NCBI GenBank assembly: GCA_021821235.1
Contig: JAKACS010000303.1
Coordinates: 1-5,174, forward strand
Origin: Bacillota bacterium
GTDB taxonomy: Bacteria > Bacillota > Bacilli > Bacillales_B > DSM-18226
Reading direction: 5' to 3'
DNA: 5,174 bases
Shown: in pieces, positions 1-4,896 of the stretch
Layout of the letters: the number at the start of each line of letters is the position of its first letter
Position numbering within the stretch: the first letter of the stretch is position 1
Translations under genes and position numbers: made by a program
The notes under the pieces: model-generated
What the model was told of the DNA's origin: nothing
The model's database searches: none
What the model saw: the letters and a program-made list of their open reading frames with translations, nothing else

Positions 1-109
1 AAATCGGACAAAAAAATTCTTCTTTGCTTCGAAAATAGAGCAATGTTTCTTTTTTATAAGGATAACCTAAGCTGATTTTTTTCCCAGCTTTTGTCCGCGC
101 CGATAACAT
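1..109 (-). CDS. coiA: Competence protein CoiA, N-terminal part (runs off the left edge)
   Basis: Only the first 36 codons are present, reading MLSARTKAGKKISLGYPYKK and on to FFCPI at the window edge. The ATG at 109-107 is preceded by AGAGGTGGTGAT (124-113), a good ribosome binding site. The opening resembles the CoiA/YjbF family, whose N-terminus starts near 'MxSAxTxxGxxISL' and soon reaches a Cys-Pro pair that begins a zinc-ribbon-like element; here that pair is Cys34-Pro35. CoiA is a cytoplasmic competence protein thought to act on incoming single-stranded DNA during transformation, with a nuclease-like core not visible here. The call leans partly on context: coiA lies downstream of mecA in Bacillus, here with cls between them. 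It is separated from cls by 103 bp containing the cls terminator, so it probably has its own transcription start, but I found no convincing promoter. In B. subtilis it is ComK-dependent; no clear ComK box is seen here. Confidence 0.8.
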   Translation of the reverse strand, partial: MLSARTKAGKKISLGYPYKKETLLYFRSKEEFFCPI

Positions 110-166
110 TTTATCACCACCTCTATTCTACAATTCGCTGTTGAACCGGAAATTCCTTTTTTATAT

Positions 167-196
167 AAAAAAACCACTCCGGGAAAGGAATGGTTT
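167..196 (-). terminator. Rho-independent terminator after cls
   Basis: On the minus strand AAACCATTCC (196-187) pairs with GGAGTGGTTT (180-171) across a six-base TTTCCC loop, giving ten pairs with one G-T wobble. The 3' arm runs into a TTTTTTTATAT tract. It starts 16 bases beyond the cls stop codon. The plus strand has no T tract after the hairpin, so it should act only on minus-strand transcripts. Confidence 0.85.
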
Positions 197-212
197 CAAA
201 AAATGTTCATTA

Positions 213-1724
213 TTAGAGCAGCGGTGATAAAAGCCGCGACATGGATTCCAAAAAGCGAAAGCCAATATGTCTTTTGTTAAATGTTTCGATTTCTAGCGCT
301 ACGCTTGTTTCAAGATCCTTGATATATTCTGCGACGAGCTTTTGCGTACTTTTCGTGCGAAAAAGGAAGGCATTGACTTCGAAATTTAAATGGAAGCTGC
401 GCATATCCATGTTGGAAGTGCCGATAGAAGCTAACTCATGATCAACAATAATAATTTTGCTATGCATGAATCCCCGTTGATATTCATATACCTTTACCCC
501 TGCTTCTAAAAGCTCGGGAAAATAGGAACGGGATGCGTGGAACACAATTCGCTTGTCCGGTCGGTTTGGGACAAGCAGGCGAACATCAATTCCGCTGAGT
601 GCAGCAACCTTAATTGCTGATAAGATATCCTCGTCCGGAATGAAATAGGGGGATGCAATCCAAACCGACTCCTTTGCCGACGTGATCATCGAAAAAAAGA
701 TATTTTTGATAACGCTCCATTCATTATCAGGGCCACCGGCGATTAACTGGACACCGCCATGGCTTTTGTTGCCAAGCTGGGGTGATAAATATTCAGCAGT
801 TAAAAAACTATGGTTGGTCATATAGTACCAATCCTGGAGAAAGATTAACTGCAAGGTGCGCACGGCTTCTCCCCTTAACATTAAATGCGTATCACGCCAA
901 AACCCAAAACTCTTATCTTTTCCCAAATATTCATCGCCAATGTTCAACCCGCCAACAAAGCCAATATTCCCATCAATCACGATAATTTTTCGATGGTTGC
1001 GAAAGTTAAATTTGTTATTTAAAAAAGGAAGTTTTACCGGTCCGAATGGAACGGCTTCAACCCCAGCACCCCTTAACTCAGCAATATATTTTTTCGAAAG
1101 CTGCCAAGAGCCAACCGCATCGTATAAAAACCGGACTTTTACGCCTTCTTTCGCTTTTCGGATTAAAATGTTTTTAATCTCCTGGCCGATATGGTCGTGG
1201 CGGACAATGTAGTATTCCAAGTGAATGTGATGCCGTGCCCGCTTTAATTGGCGAATGATGTGAGAAAATGTTTCATTTCCATTGGTGAGGGTTTTCGTTG
1301 CCGTATCAAACGAAATCGGACTGTTGCCAAGCTTTTGCGCCAAATGAAACAGCCTTCTTTGATTGTCTCCCATCTGCTGAATTTTTTCCTCGCTGCGCGG
1401 ATCGCTCTCCCCTTCAACGGTCAAGAATGCCTGCTTATCAAGAAAATATTTTTTCCGGAACATTCTTTCCTTCCGGTAACTTCTGCCGAACAAAAGATAA
1501 AAAATAAATCCAACCAGTGGAAAACTTCCCAGCACGATTAGCCATGTTAATGTTTGCGTCGGATGGCGATTCTCAAAAAAAATCACAAATCCAATGAAAA
1601 TGACGGAAAATGTAATCAATAGACTTAGGAAGCCAAACACTCCCCCTTCCAACCTATCTTTAAAAATAAACAAGAAAGTCGATAAAACAAGTAAGAAAAG
1701 AAAGATCTTTACTGTGTTCTTCAG
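213..1724 (-). CDS. cls: Cardiolipin synthase (phospholipase D family), probable CTG start
   Basis: Cardiolipin synthase joins two phosphatidylglycerol molecules into cardiolipin plus glycerol at the cytoplasmic membrane. From CTG the protein is 503 aa. Three hydrophobic segments lie at about residues 6-21, 29-50 and 58-80, followed by a basic stretch (RSYRKERMFRKK) and two phospholipase D repeats. The two HxKxxxxD catalytic motifs are intact: His244/Lys246/Asp251 (NHRKIIVID) and His421/Lys423/Asp428 (MHSKIIIVD), each followed by a Gly- or Asn-containing block (GGLN; GTSN). The C-terminus SRLLSPLL is typical of the family. The first ordinary start codon is TTG at 1673-1671, but it has no ribosome binding site and would remove the first hydrophobic segment. 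The reading frame is open to 1727, and AGGTGAT at 1736-1730 stands nine bases before CTG 1724-1722. The extended N-terminus (MKNTVKIFLF...) matches, from memory, the start and spacing of Bacillus/Geobacillus synthases of about 509 aa. ATT at 1727-1725 is the other candidate start. No clear promoter is seen between the mecA terminator and the gene. Function is secure; the exact start is not. Confidence 0.93.
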   Translation of the reverse strand: MKNTVKIFLFLLVLSTFLFIFKDRLEGGVFGFLSLLITFSVIFIGFVIFFENRHPTQTLTWLIVLGSFPLVGFIFYLLFGRSYRKERMFRKKYFLDKQAFLTVEGESDPRSEEKIQQMGDNQRRLFHLAQKLGNSPISFDTATKTLTNGNETFSHIIRQLKRARHHIHLEYYIVRHDHIGQEIKNILIRKAKEGVKVRFLYDAVGSWQLSKKYIAELRGAGVEAVPFGPVKLPFLNNKFNFRNHRKIIVIDGNIGFVGGLNIGDEYLGKDKSFGFWRDTHLMLRGEAVRTLQLIFLQDWYYMTNHSFLTAEYLSPQLGNKSHGGVQLIAGGPDNEWSVIKNIFFSMITSAKESVWIASPYFIPDEDILSAIKVAALSGIDVRLLVPNRPDKRIVFHASRSYFPELLEAGVKVYEYQRGFMHSKIIIVDHELASIGTSNMDMRSFHLNFEVNAFLFRTKSTQKLVAEYIKDLETSVALEIETFNKRHIGFRFLESMSRLLSPLL

Positions 1725-1729
1725 AATTC

Positions 1730-1736
1730 ATCACCT
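1730..1736 (-). promoter_or_regulatory. Ribosome binding site that decides the cls start
   Basis: AGGTGAT on the minus strand matches seven consecutive bases of the anti-Shine-Dalgarno complement AAGGAGGTGAT. From the last G of AGG there are nine bases to CTG (1724) and six to ATT (1727), both workable, while TTG 1673 lies far downstream with only pyrimidine-rich DNA before it. The overlapping ATG at 1731-1729 is in another frame, which closes after about 22 codons. Confidence 0.7.
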
Positions 1737-1797
1737 GCCAGTCCATTCCTTTACCCAACTATTTTGACCGCTATGCAGAGTATTTTGCCTTAATTGC

Positions 1798-1829
1798 AAA
1801 AAATACCGATTTCAGCAAGGAAATCGGTA
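1798..1829 (-). terminator. Rho-independent terminator after mecA
   Basis: On the minus strand TACCGATTTC pairs perfectly with GAAATCGGTA (ten pairs) across the loop CTTGCT, followed by six T residues (1803-1798). It begins six bases after the mecA stop codon. There is no T tract for plus-strand transcripts. It separates mecA from cls. Confidence 0.92.
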
Positions 1830-1834
1830 AAAAA

Positions 1835-2506
1835 TCAAGCAAAATATTTGCTGATTTCAGTAAAGACATTTTCAGAAAGAATTTCTTTACCATACTCTTG
1901 GAGCCGGTGGATCGTAACTGGTGTCTCATATCCATATTCGGACAAAATACTTAAAATATCGTCGATTTCTTCCTCTTCAATCGAATCTTCCGGGAACTCA
2001 ACATATAAATAATATCTGCCTTCAAAATGATACAGTTTCGCATCCAGATTCTCAAGCCCAGGCTGTTTCGATAACATGATCAGATCCTCAAAATCCTGAA
2101 ATACAAGCAAGAAATCTAATGACTCATCGTCACCGCTTAAAAGATAATCCTCATCATTCTGGAAAGAAGCATGCTGATCCAAAAGATCTACAATATTCCC
2201 GTCACCCGGTAAATCCGAAAATTTTTCCGGCGGTATCGGCAATTCAAATTTCTGTCCGTCTTTTGTCAACTGTGCCTTTGTTACTAAAATCTCAAGCCCC
2301 TTTTCTAAAGCTTGAACTTGAATCCACAGCGGTCCTTCTACTGCAAACTCTTCTTCTTGATGAACTTCATCCATCATTTCCCAAAAGAGTTCTTCGCTTC
2401 GCTCGCGGTTGTACCATATTTCCTCACGGTCAAAGCCTCGTTCTTCTATATCACCATATGAAATGTAAAACTTCACAGTATTCTCGTTGATTCGTTCGAT
2501 ATCCAT
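1835..2506 (-). CDS. mecA: Adaptor protein MecA (ClpC adaptor, negative regulator of competence)
   Basis: This 223-aa protein is an evident MecA; the B. subtilis protein is 218 aa. In B. subtilis MecA binds substrates such as ComK/ComS through its N-terminal domain and activates and loads the ClpC ATPase through its C-terminal domain, keeping competence off by ComK degradation in the cytoplasm. The N-terminal domain (about 1-82) opens with MDIERINENTVKFYISYGDI and includes REEIWYNRERSEELFW and EGPLWIQVQAL, all hallmark stretches. A variable acidic linker spans about 83-127. The C-terminal domain (about 128-223) contains FQDFEDLIMLSK, YHFEGRYYLYVEF and a final HRLQEYGKEI segment. The frame is open 29 codons further upstream, but the conserved MxIERI start and AAGGGAG eight bases before the ATG fix the start at 2506. 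The gene is monocistronic by its signals: its own promoter candidate, a leader of about 154 bases with a possible ribosome-site hairpin, and a strong terminator. Confidence 0.97.
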   Translation of the reverse strand: MDIERINENTVKFYISYGDIEERGFDREEIWYNRERSEELFWEMMDEVHQEEEFAVEGPLWIQVQALEKGLEILVTKAQLTKDGQKFELPIPPEKFSDLPGDGNIVDLLDQHASFQNDEDYLLSGDDESLDFLLVFQDFEDLIMLSKQPGLENLDAKLYHFEGRYYLYVEFPEDSIEEEEIDDILSILSEYGYETPVTIHRLQEYGKEILSENVFTEISKYFA

Positions 2507-2512
2507 CGTTAA

Positions 2513-2541
2513 CTCTCCCTTCCGTTTCCAGATTGAAGGGA
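2513..2541 (-). promoter_or_regulatory. mecA ribosome binding site within a possible sequestering hairpin
   Basis: On the minus strand TCCCTTC (2541-2535) is a perfect seven-base complement of GAAGGGA (2522-2516), with a 12-base loop. The second arm contains most of the mecA Shine-Dalgarno sequence (GGAG at 2518-2515). If it forms in the mRNA, the hairpin would hide the ribosome binding site. The pairing is read directly; that it forms or regulates anything is inference. Confidence 0.45.
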
Positions 2542-2666
2542 CAAAATACCCCCAAAACAGATGGTGCTGTGTATTAACATTTACCCAACACAAGCATTTC
2601 TTTCAACAAAAAAGAATATACTCTTGTACTTATATTTTATGACAAAAGGAGCAATAAGGGAAATAA

Positions 2667-2694
2667 AATATAACAAAAATTGAAAAACTGTCAT
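2667..2694 (-). promoter_or_regulatory. Putative SigA promoter of mecA
   Basis: The minus strand shows ATGACA (-35, 2694-2689, five of six to TTGACA), a 16-base spacer and TATATT (-10, 2672-2667, five of six to TATAAT) preceded by TGT, an extended -10 element. Transcription would start near 2660 and give a leader of about 154 bases. A second, weaker pair lies further down (TTGTCA and TATATT with a 19-base spacer). The remaining DNA between the spx terminator and mecA holds no convincing gene. Confidence 0.55.
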
Positions 2695-2771
2695 TTCGCC
2701 CATAGGCAAAAGTTCACAATTAGATTCTTTTAATAATATCAAACAGAATTTAAAGGCGCAAGTGTCAAAAT

Positions 2772-2804
2772 AAAAAAAGAAGGCCTCCCATATGAAGACC
2801 TTCT
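2772..2804 (-). terminator. Rho-independent terminator after spx
   Basis: On the minus strand AGAAGGTCTTC pairs with GGAGGCCTTCT across the loop ATATG, giving eleven pairs including two G-T wobbles, followed by six T residues (2777-2772). It lies just after the spx stop codon and ends spx transcription before the mecA promoter. Confidence 0.88.
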
Positions 2805-2809
2805 GCGGC

Positions 2810-3205
2810 TTAGTTGACCATACGCTGTGCTTCGCGCAGCTGGAATGTACGGACTTTTCTAGGTAAAAATCTGCGAATCTCATCTTCATTGTATCCGACC
2901 TGCAGACGCTTTTCATCGATAATAATCGGGCGGCGAAGAAGCCCTGGATTTGATTTGATTAATTCAAAAAGATTTTGCAACGGCATTGTTTCAAGATTAA
3001 CATCTAGTTTTTGGAATGTCTTTGATCTTGTTGAAATAATCTCATCTGTTCCATCCTCTGTCATCCGGAGAATTTCTTTTATTTCATCAATGGTTAACGG
3101 TTCAGAAAAAATATTTCTTTCTTTGTATGGAATTTCGTGCTCTTCGAGCCATGTTTTCGCTTTGCGACATGATGTACAGCTTGGTGAAGTGTATAAAGTT
3201 ACCAT
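2810..3205 (-). CDS. spx: Transcriptional regulator Spx
   Basis: The 131-aa product has exactly the length of B. subtilis Spx, an ArsC-like protein that binds the alpha C-terminal domain of RNA polymerase and, when oxidised, turns on thiol-stress genes such as trxA and trxB. The redox switch CxxC is Cys10-Thr-Ser-Cys13 in [20 protein letters not shown]. Gly52 (alpha-CTD contact) and Arg92 (LLRRPIIID), both functionally important in B. subtilis, are present. The C-terminus [11 protein letters not shown] corresponds to the tail recognised by ClpXP; B. subtilis ends in LAN as I recall, here MVN. The frame is open 19 codons upstream, but the family start and GAAGGAG (3223-3217, 11 bases before ATG) place the start at 3205. 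A long AT-rich leader region with a TATAAT element and inverted repeats lies upstream, and a terminator directly downstream, so spx is probably transcribed alone. The partner gene yjbC, upstream of spx in B. subtilis, is absent here. Confidence 0.97.
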   Translation of the reverse strand: MVTLYTSPSCTSCRKAKTWLEEHEIPYKERNIFSEPLTIDEIKEILRMTEDGTDEIISTRSKTFQKLDVNLETMPLQNLFELIKSNPGLLRRPIIIDEKRLQVGYNEDEIRRFLPRKVRTFQLREAQRMVN

Positions 3206-3318
3206 TTGTCCCCACACTCCTTCAAAATTAGTTCTGAATCTATAAATGGAACGTATCTGCATTTGAATATGACTTATTCTAAATTAAAATAAATCTAAAT
3301 AAGTAATTTATATCATTT

Positions 3319-3347
3319 ATTATACACCACAGCATCCAAAAAAGGTA
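3319..3347 (-). promoter_or_regulatory. Putative spx promoter (perfect -10, poor -35)
   Basis: The minus strand carries a consensus TATAAT at 3324-3319. Seventeen bases upstream, the -35 position (3347-3342) reads TACCTT, which matches TTGACA poorly. Transcription would start near 3312, giving a leader of about 107 bases. A weak -35 would fit an activator-dependent or otherwise regulated promoter, and the -35 position lies inside an inverted repeat. In AT-rich DNA a lone TATAAT can occur by chance. Confidence 0.4.
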
Positions 3348-3356
3348 TCTTTTTTG
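3337..3356. repeat. Perfect inverted repeat, 8-4-8, over the spx -35 region
   Basis: CAAAAAAG (3337-3344) and CTTTTTTG (3349-3356) are exact reverse complements separated by GTAT. It overlaps the -35 position of the candidate spx promoter, where an operator would be expected. It is too AT-rich to be a convincing terminator. The bound factor, if any, is unknown. Confidence 0.55.
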
Positions 3357-3375
3357 AAAAATAATCAAATATTTC

Positions 3376-3394
3376 TTTCGTTAATTAGACGAAA
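3376..3394. repeat. Inverted repeat TTTCGT-N7-ACGAAA
   Basis: Six-base perfect arms (3376-3381 and 3389-3394) flank TAATTAG. On either side a copy of AAATATTT (3367-3374 and 3394-3401) extends the symmetry imperfectly. It has the size of a dimeric regulator site, but I do not recognise a consensus. Confidence 0.35.
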
Positions 3395-3439
3395 AATATT
3401 TACAAAAGTCTCACATTTTCCTTAAAAAAACCCTTGATT

Positions 3440-3457
3440 TTTATGTTGTTACATAAA
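3440..3457. repeat. Inverted repeat TTTATGT-N4-ACATAAA
   Basis: Perfect seven-base arms (3440-3446 and 3451-3457) flank TGTT. It abuts the 14-bp palindrome at 3457-3470. On the minus strand a run of seven T residues (3431-3425) follows after a gap of eight bases, too far and with too AT-rich a stem to call a terminator. Confidence 0.35.
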
Positions 3458-3470
3458 TTATCATGATAAT
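3457..3470. repeat. Perfect 14-bp palindrome ATTATCATGATAAT
   Basis: The sequence equals its own reverse complement over all 14 bases. It contains the half-sites ATTATCA and TGATAAT known from Fur boxes, but joined directly and in the opposite order to the 7-1-7 Fur consensus TGATAATnATTATCA. Its role is unknown; it lies between the two divergent genes. Confidence 0.45.
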
Positions 3471-3600
3471 ATTCGTTTTTACATTGGTTTTATTGTCTAC
3501 ATTTCCTTTTCATTTTTATTTCATTTCCTTTTACCCTAACATTATACCTTTAAAACCTTAAAATTTTATTAATTTTTTGTTCTCATTTATAAATTTAAAA

Positions 3601-3629
3601 TTGAAAACGAATTCACTGTTTAATGTTAT
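3601..3629 (+). promoter_or_regulatory. Putative SigA promoter of the small plus-strand gene
   Basis: TTGAAA (3601-3606, five of six to the -35 consensus) and TGTTAT (3624-3629, four of six to the -10) are separated by 17 bases. Transcription would start near 3636, giving a leader of about 105 bases to the TTG at 3741, or 66 to the one at 3702. It is the best plus-strand candidate upstream of the gene, but the DNA is AT-rich and chance matches are likely. Confidence 0.4.
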
Positions 3630-3740
3630 TGCTGTTTTTTCCGCATTTTGCCCTTTCCTTATGAAAAAAATTCTTTTAGAATAGAAAGAGAGGAAAAGAA
3701 ATTGGTTTCGAGTATCGAGAAAAGCAGGAAGGTGATTAGA

Positions 3741-3926
3741 TTGGCTGGATACATAACCGATTTGCTGATCGTTGCATTGTTGGTTGTTGGTCTTACTGCA
3801 TTAATGGGTGTTATCGCAAACGGGATTGGAGAAAAAGTATTTGGCGGAAAAAAACGTTCTGAATTTGTGATCCAATCTGAGCATTTTCAAACTGGTTGGA
3901 AAAAAGTTGGCGGCAACCGAAAGTAA
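3741..3926 (+). CDS. Small single-pass membrane protein of unknown function
   Basis: I do not recognise this protein. From TTG 3741 it is 61 aa: MAGYITD, one hydrophobic segment (about residues 8-29, LLIVALLVVGLTALMGVIANGI), then a basic, soluble tail of about 30 residues (GGKKRSE ... GWKKVGGNRK) that by the positive-inside rule should face the cytoplasm. AGGTGAT (3730-3736) stands before TTG 3741 in the ideal register (eight bases from AGG). An alternative TTG at 3702 has GAGG eight bases before it and gives 74 aa with a more basic N-terminus; the first possible TTG, 3648, gives 92 aa but lacks a ribosome binding site. The gene is convergent with oppF and shares its terminator, and it is divergent from spx. 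Support for coding: hydrophobic segment with charged flanks, two TTG starts with ribosome sites, a promoter candidate, and a terminator exactly at the stop. Tests against relatives would settle the start. Confidence 0.7.
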   Translation: MAGYITDLLIVALLVVGLTALMGVIANGIGEKVFGGKKRSEFVIQSEHFQTGWKKVGGNRK

Positions 3927-3956
3927 AAACGATCTCAAATTGAGATCGTTTTTTTT
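3925..3956. terminator. Bidirectional terminator between oppF and the small gene
   Basis: A 13-pair stem (3925-3937 with 3941-3953, core GATCTCA/TGAGATC) has a three-base AAT loop. On the plus strand it ends in eight T residues (3949-3956); on the minus strand the stem ends in five (3929-3925). It overlaps the stop codon of the small gene (3924-3926) and the oppF stop (3957-3955), so one hairpin serves both convergent transcripts. The plus-strand side is the stronger. Confidence 0.9.
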
Positions 3957-4896
3957 ATGCTTTGTATTTTTCTTTGTATTCCTTATACTCTTTTTCAGAA
4001 CAGAGAACAAAATGACCTTTCGTGATTTCTCTAAACTCCAACTGTTCTCCTTCTGCATAATTATGAACACTTGGGTTATAAGATTTCCGTTTACGCGTCC
4101 GCTCCGAAATCGGATCCGGTAAAGGGATTGCCGACAGCAATGATTGAGTATACGGGTGAATTGGTTTGTTATACAATTCATCCGCCGGAGCGAGCTCCAC
4201 CAGTTTCCCGAAATACATAACACCGATTCGGTCGCTGATGTATTTCACCATTGACAGATCGTGGGCGATAAACAAATACGTCAACCCTTTTTCCTTTTGC
4301 AAGTGCTTCATTAAGTTAACAACCTGTGCTTGAATCGATACGTCCAAAGCAGAAATCGGCTCATCGGCAATGATAAATTCTGGCTCAACAGCTAGGGCGC
4401 GGGCAATCCCGATCCGCTGACGCTGACCGCCGCTGAATTCATGTGGGTAACGATTGGCGTGCTCCCTGTTTAAGCCGACAGTTTCAAGCAATTCATAAAC
4501 TCTTTCCATCCGCTCTTTCTTCGACTTAGCCAAACCATGAATATCAATGCCCTCGGCGATGATATCGGCAACCTTTAACCTGGGATTCAGCGATGCATAA
4601 GGATCCTGAAAAATCATTTGCATTTTTCGATTAAAATCTTTTAACTGGGCATGATTTTTTTTGCCATGAACATTTACACCATTAAACAATACCTCTCCAT
4701 CCGTTGCATTATATAAACGGATAATAGTTCGGCCTGTTGTTGATTTACCACATCCAGACTCACCAACAAGTCCAAGTGTTTCTCCTTTATAAATATCAAA
4801 GGAGATACCGTCAACAGCCCGTACTTCATTTGGTTTGTCAATATTAAAATATTGTTTGAGATTTTTAATTTCAAGCAGTTTCTCAGCCTGTGACAA
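3955..4896 (-). CDS. oppF: Oligopeptide ABC transporter ATP-binding protein OppF
   Basis: The 313-aa protein is the second ATPase of an oligopeptide importer; with OppD it drives uptake through OppBC of peptides captured by OppA, acting on the cytoplasmic face of the membrane. All ABC motifs are intact: Walker A GESGCGKST (45-53), Q-loop Gln97 in MIFQDPYASLNP, signature FSGGQRQRIGIARAL (154-168), Walker B FIIADEP with Glu179, D-loop SALD (182-185), and switch His212 in AHDLS. The C-terminal extension (HPYTQSLLSAIPLPDP, about 247-262, then a basic linker) is the oligopeptide-type tail; it lacks the CPFxxRC cysteines found in many relatives, keeping only Cys299. Translation starts at TTG 4896-4894, immediately after the oppD stop (TAA 4899-4897), with AAGGAGG eight bases upstream. 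The gene ends its operon in a shared terminator. In B. subtilis Opp also imports signalling peptides for sporulation and competence. Assignment as OppF rather than DppF or AppF rests on sequence style and on the neighbouring spx and mecA. Confidence 0.95.
   Translation of the reverse strand: MSQAEKLLEIKNLKQYFNIDKPNEVRAVDGISFDIYKGETLGLVGESGCGKSTTGRTIIRLYNATDGEVLFNGVNVHGKKNHAQLKDFNRKMQMIFQDPYASLNPRLKVADIIAEGIDIHGLAKSKKERMERVYELLETVGLNREHANRYPHEFSGGQRQRIGIARALAVEPEFIIADEPISALDVSIQAQVVNLMKHLQKEKGLTYLFIAHDLSMVKYISDRIGVMYFGKLVELAPADELYNKPIHPYTQSLLSAIPLPDPISERTRKRKSYNPSVHNYAEGEQLEFREITKGHFVLCSEKEYKEYKEKYKA

Larger units (their letters stand above)
3206..3740. other. AT-rich intergenic region between spx and the small plus-strand gene
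   Basis: About 535 bp without a supported gene, distinctly richer in A and T than the flanking genes. It separates two divergently read genes. It holds a TATAAT element for spx, four short inverted repeats (listed separately), a plausible plus-strand promoter at 3601-3629 and the ribosome binding sites of both genes. No reading frame here looks protein-like on either strand. Confidence 0.8.

Noticed and set aside
124..175. TAGAAT as a coiA -10 element and an AAAA-N5-TTT stretch as a half ComK box upstream of coiA.
   Set aside because: TAGAAT lies so close to the ribosome site that transcription would begin inside or after it, there is no matching -35, and a single imperfect AT box in AT-rich DNA is not evidence for ComK binding.
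241..1541. Several plus-strand open frames of 66-118 codons opposite cls, and others opposite mecA, spx and oppF.
   Set aside because: They lie wholly within well-conserved genes on the other strand, lack ribosome sites and family features, and are antisense shadows.
1729..1746. ATG codons at 1746-1744 and 1731-1729 as possible starts for cls.
   Set aside because: Both are in another frame that stops after about 22-28 codons. Using them would need a frameshift, whereas the CTG or ATT in the cls frame has a well-placed ribosome site and a family-like N-terminus.
2507..2593. N-terminal extension of mecA by 29 codons.
   Set aside because: The conserved MxIERI start and its Shine-Dalgarno sequence fix the start at 2506; the extension has no MecA-like sequence.
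2581..2916. Minus-strand open frame of up to 111 codons, with a hydrophobic C-terminal part (MTVFQFLLYFISLIAPFVIK), between spx and mecA.
   Set aside because: Half of it lies within spx and its terminator. The hydrophobic part has no ribosome binding site, covers the likely mecA promoter, and its composition is what T-rich DNA gives by chance.
3206..3262. N-terminal extension of spx by 19 codons.
   Set aside because: Spx begins with the short strand leading to CxxC at residues 10-13, the ribosome binding site lies inside the extension, and 131 aa is the family length.
3311..3325. PerR-like box overlapping the spx -10 element.
   Set aside because: Only about 9 of 14 positions fit TTATAATnATTATAA, and most of those are the TATAAT of the promoter itself.
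3457..3470. Fur box.
   Set aside because: The half-sites are present but in reversed order without the central spacer base, so it does not fit the 7-1-7 consensus. Kept only as an unexplained palindrome.
3661..3684. Seven-codon ATG frame (MKKILLE) in the leader of the small plus-strand gene, as a leader peptide.
   Set aside because: No ribosome binding site precedes it and no attenuator-like structure follows.
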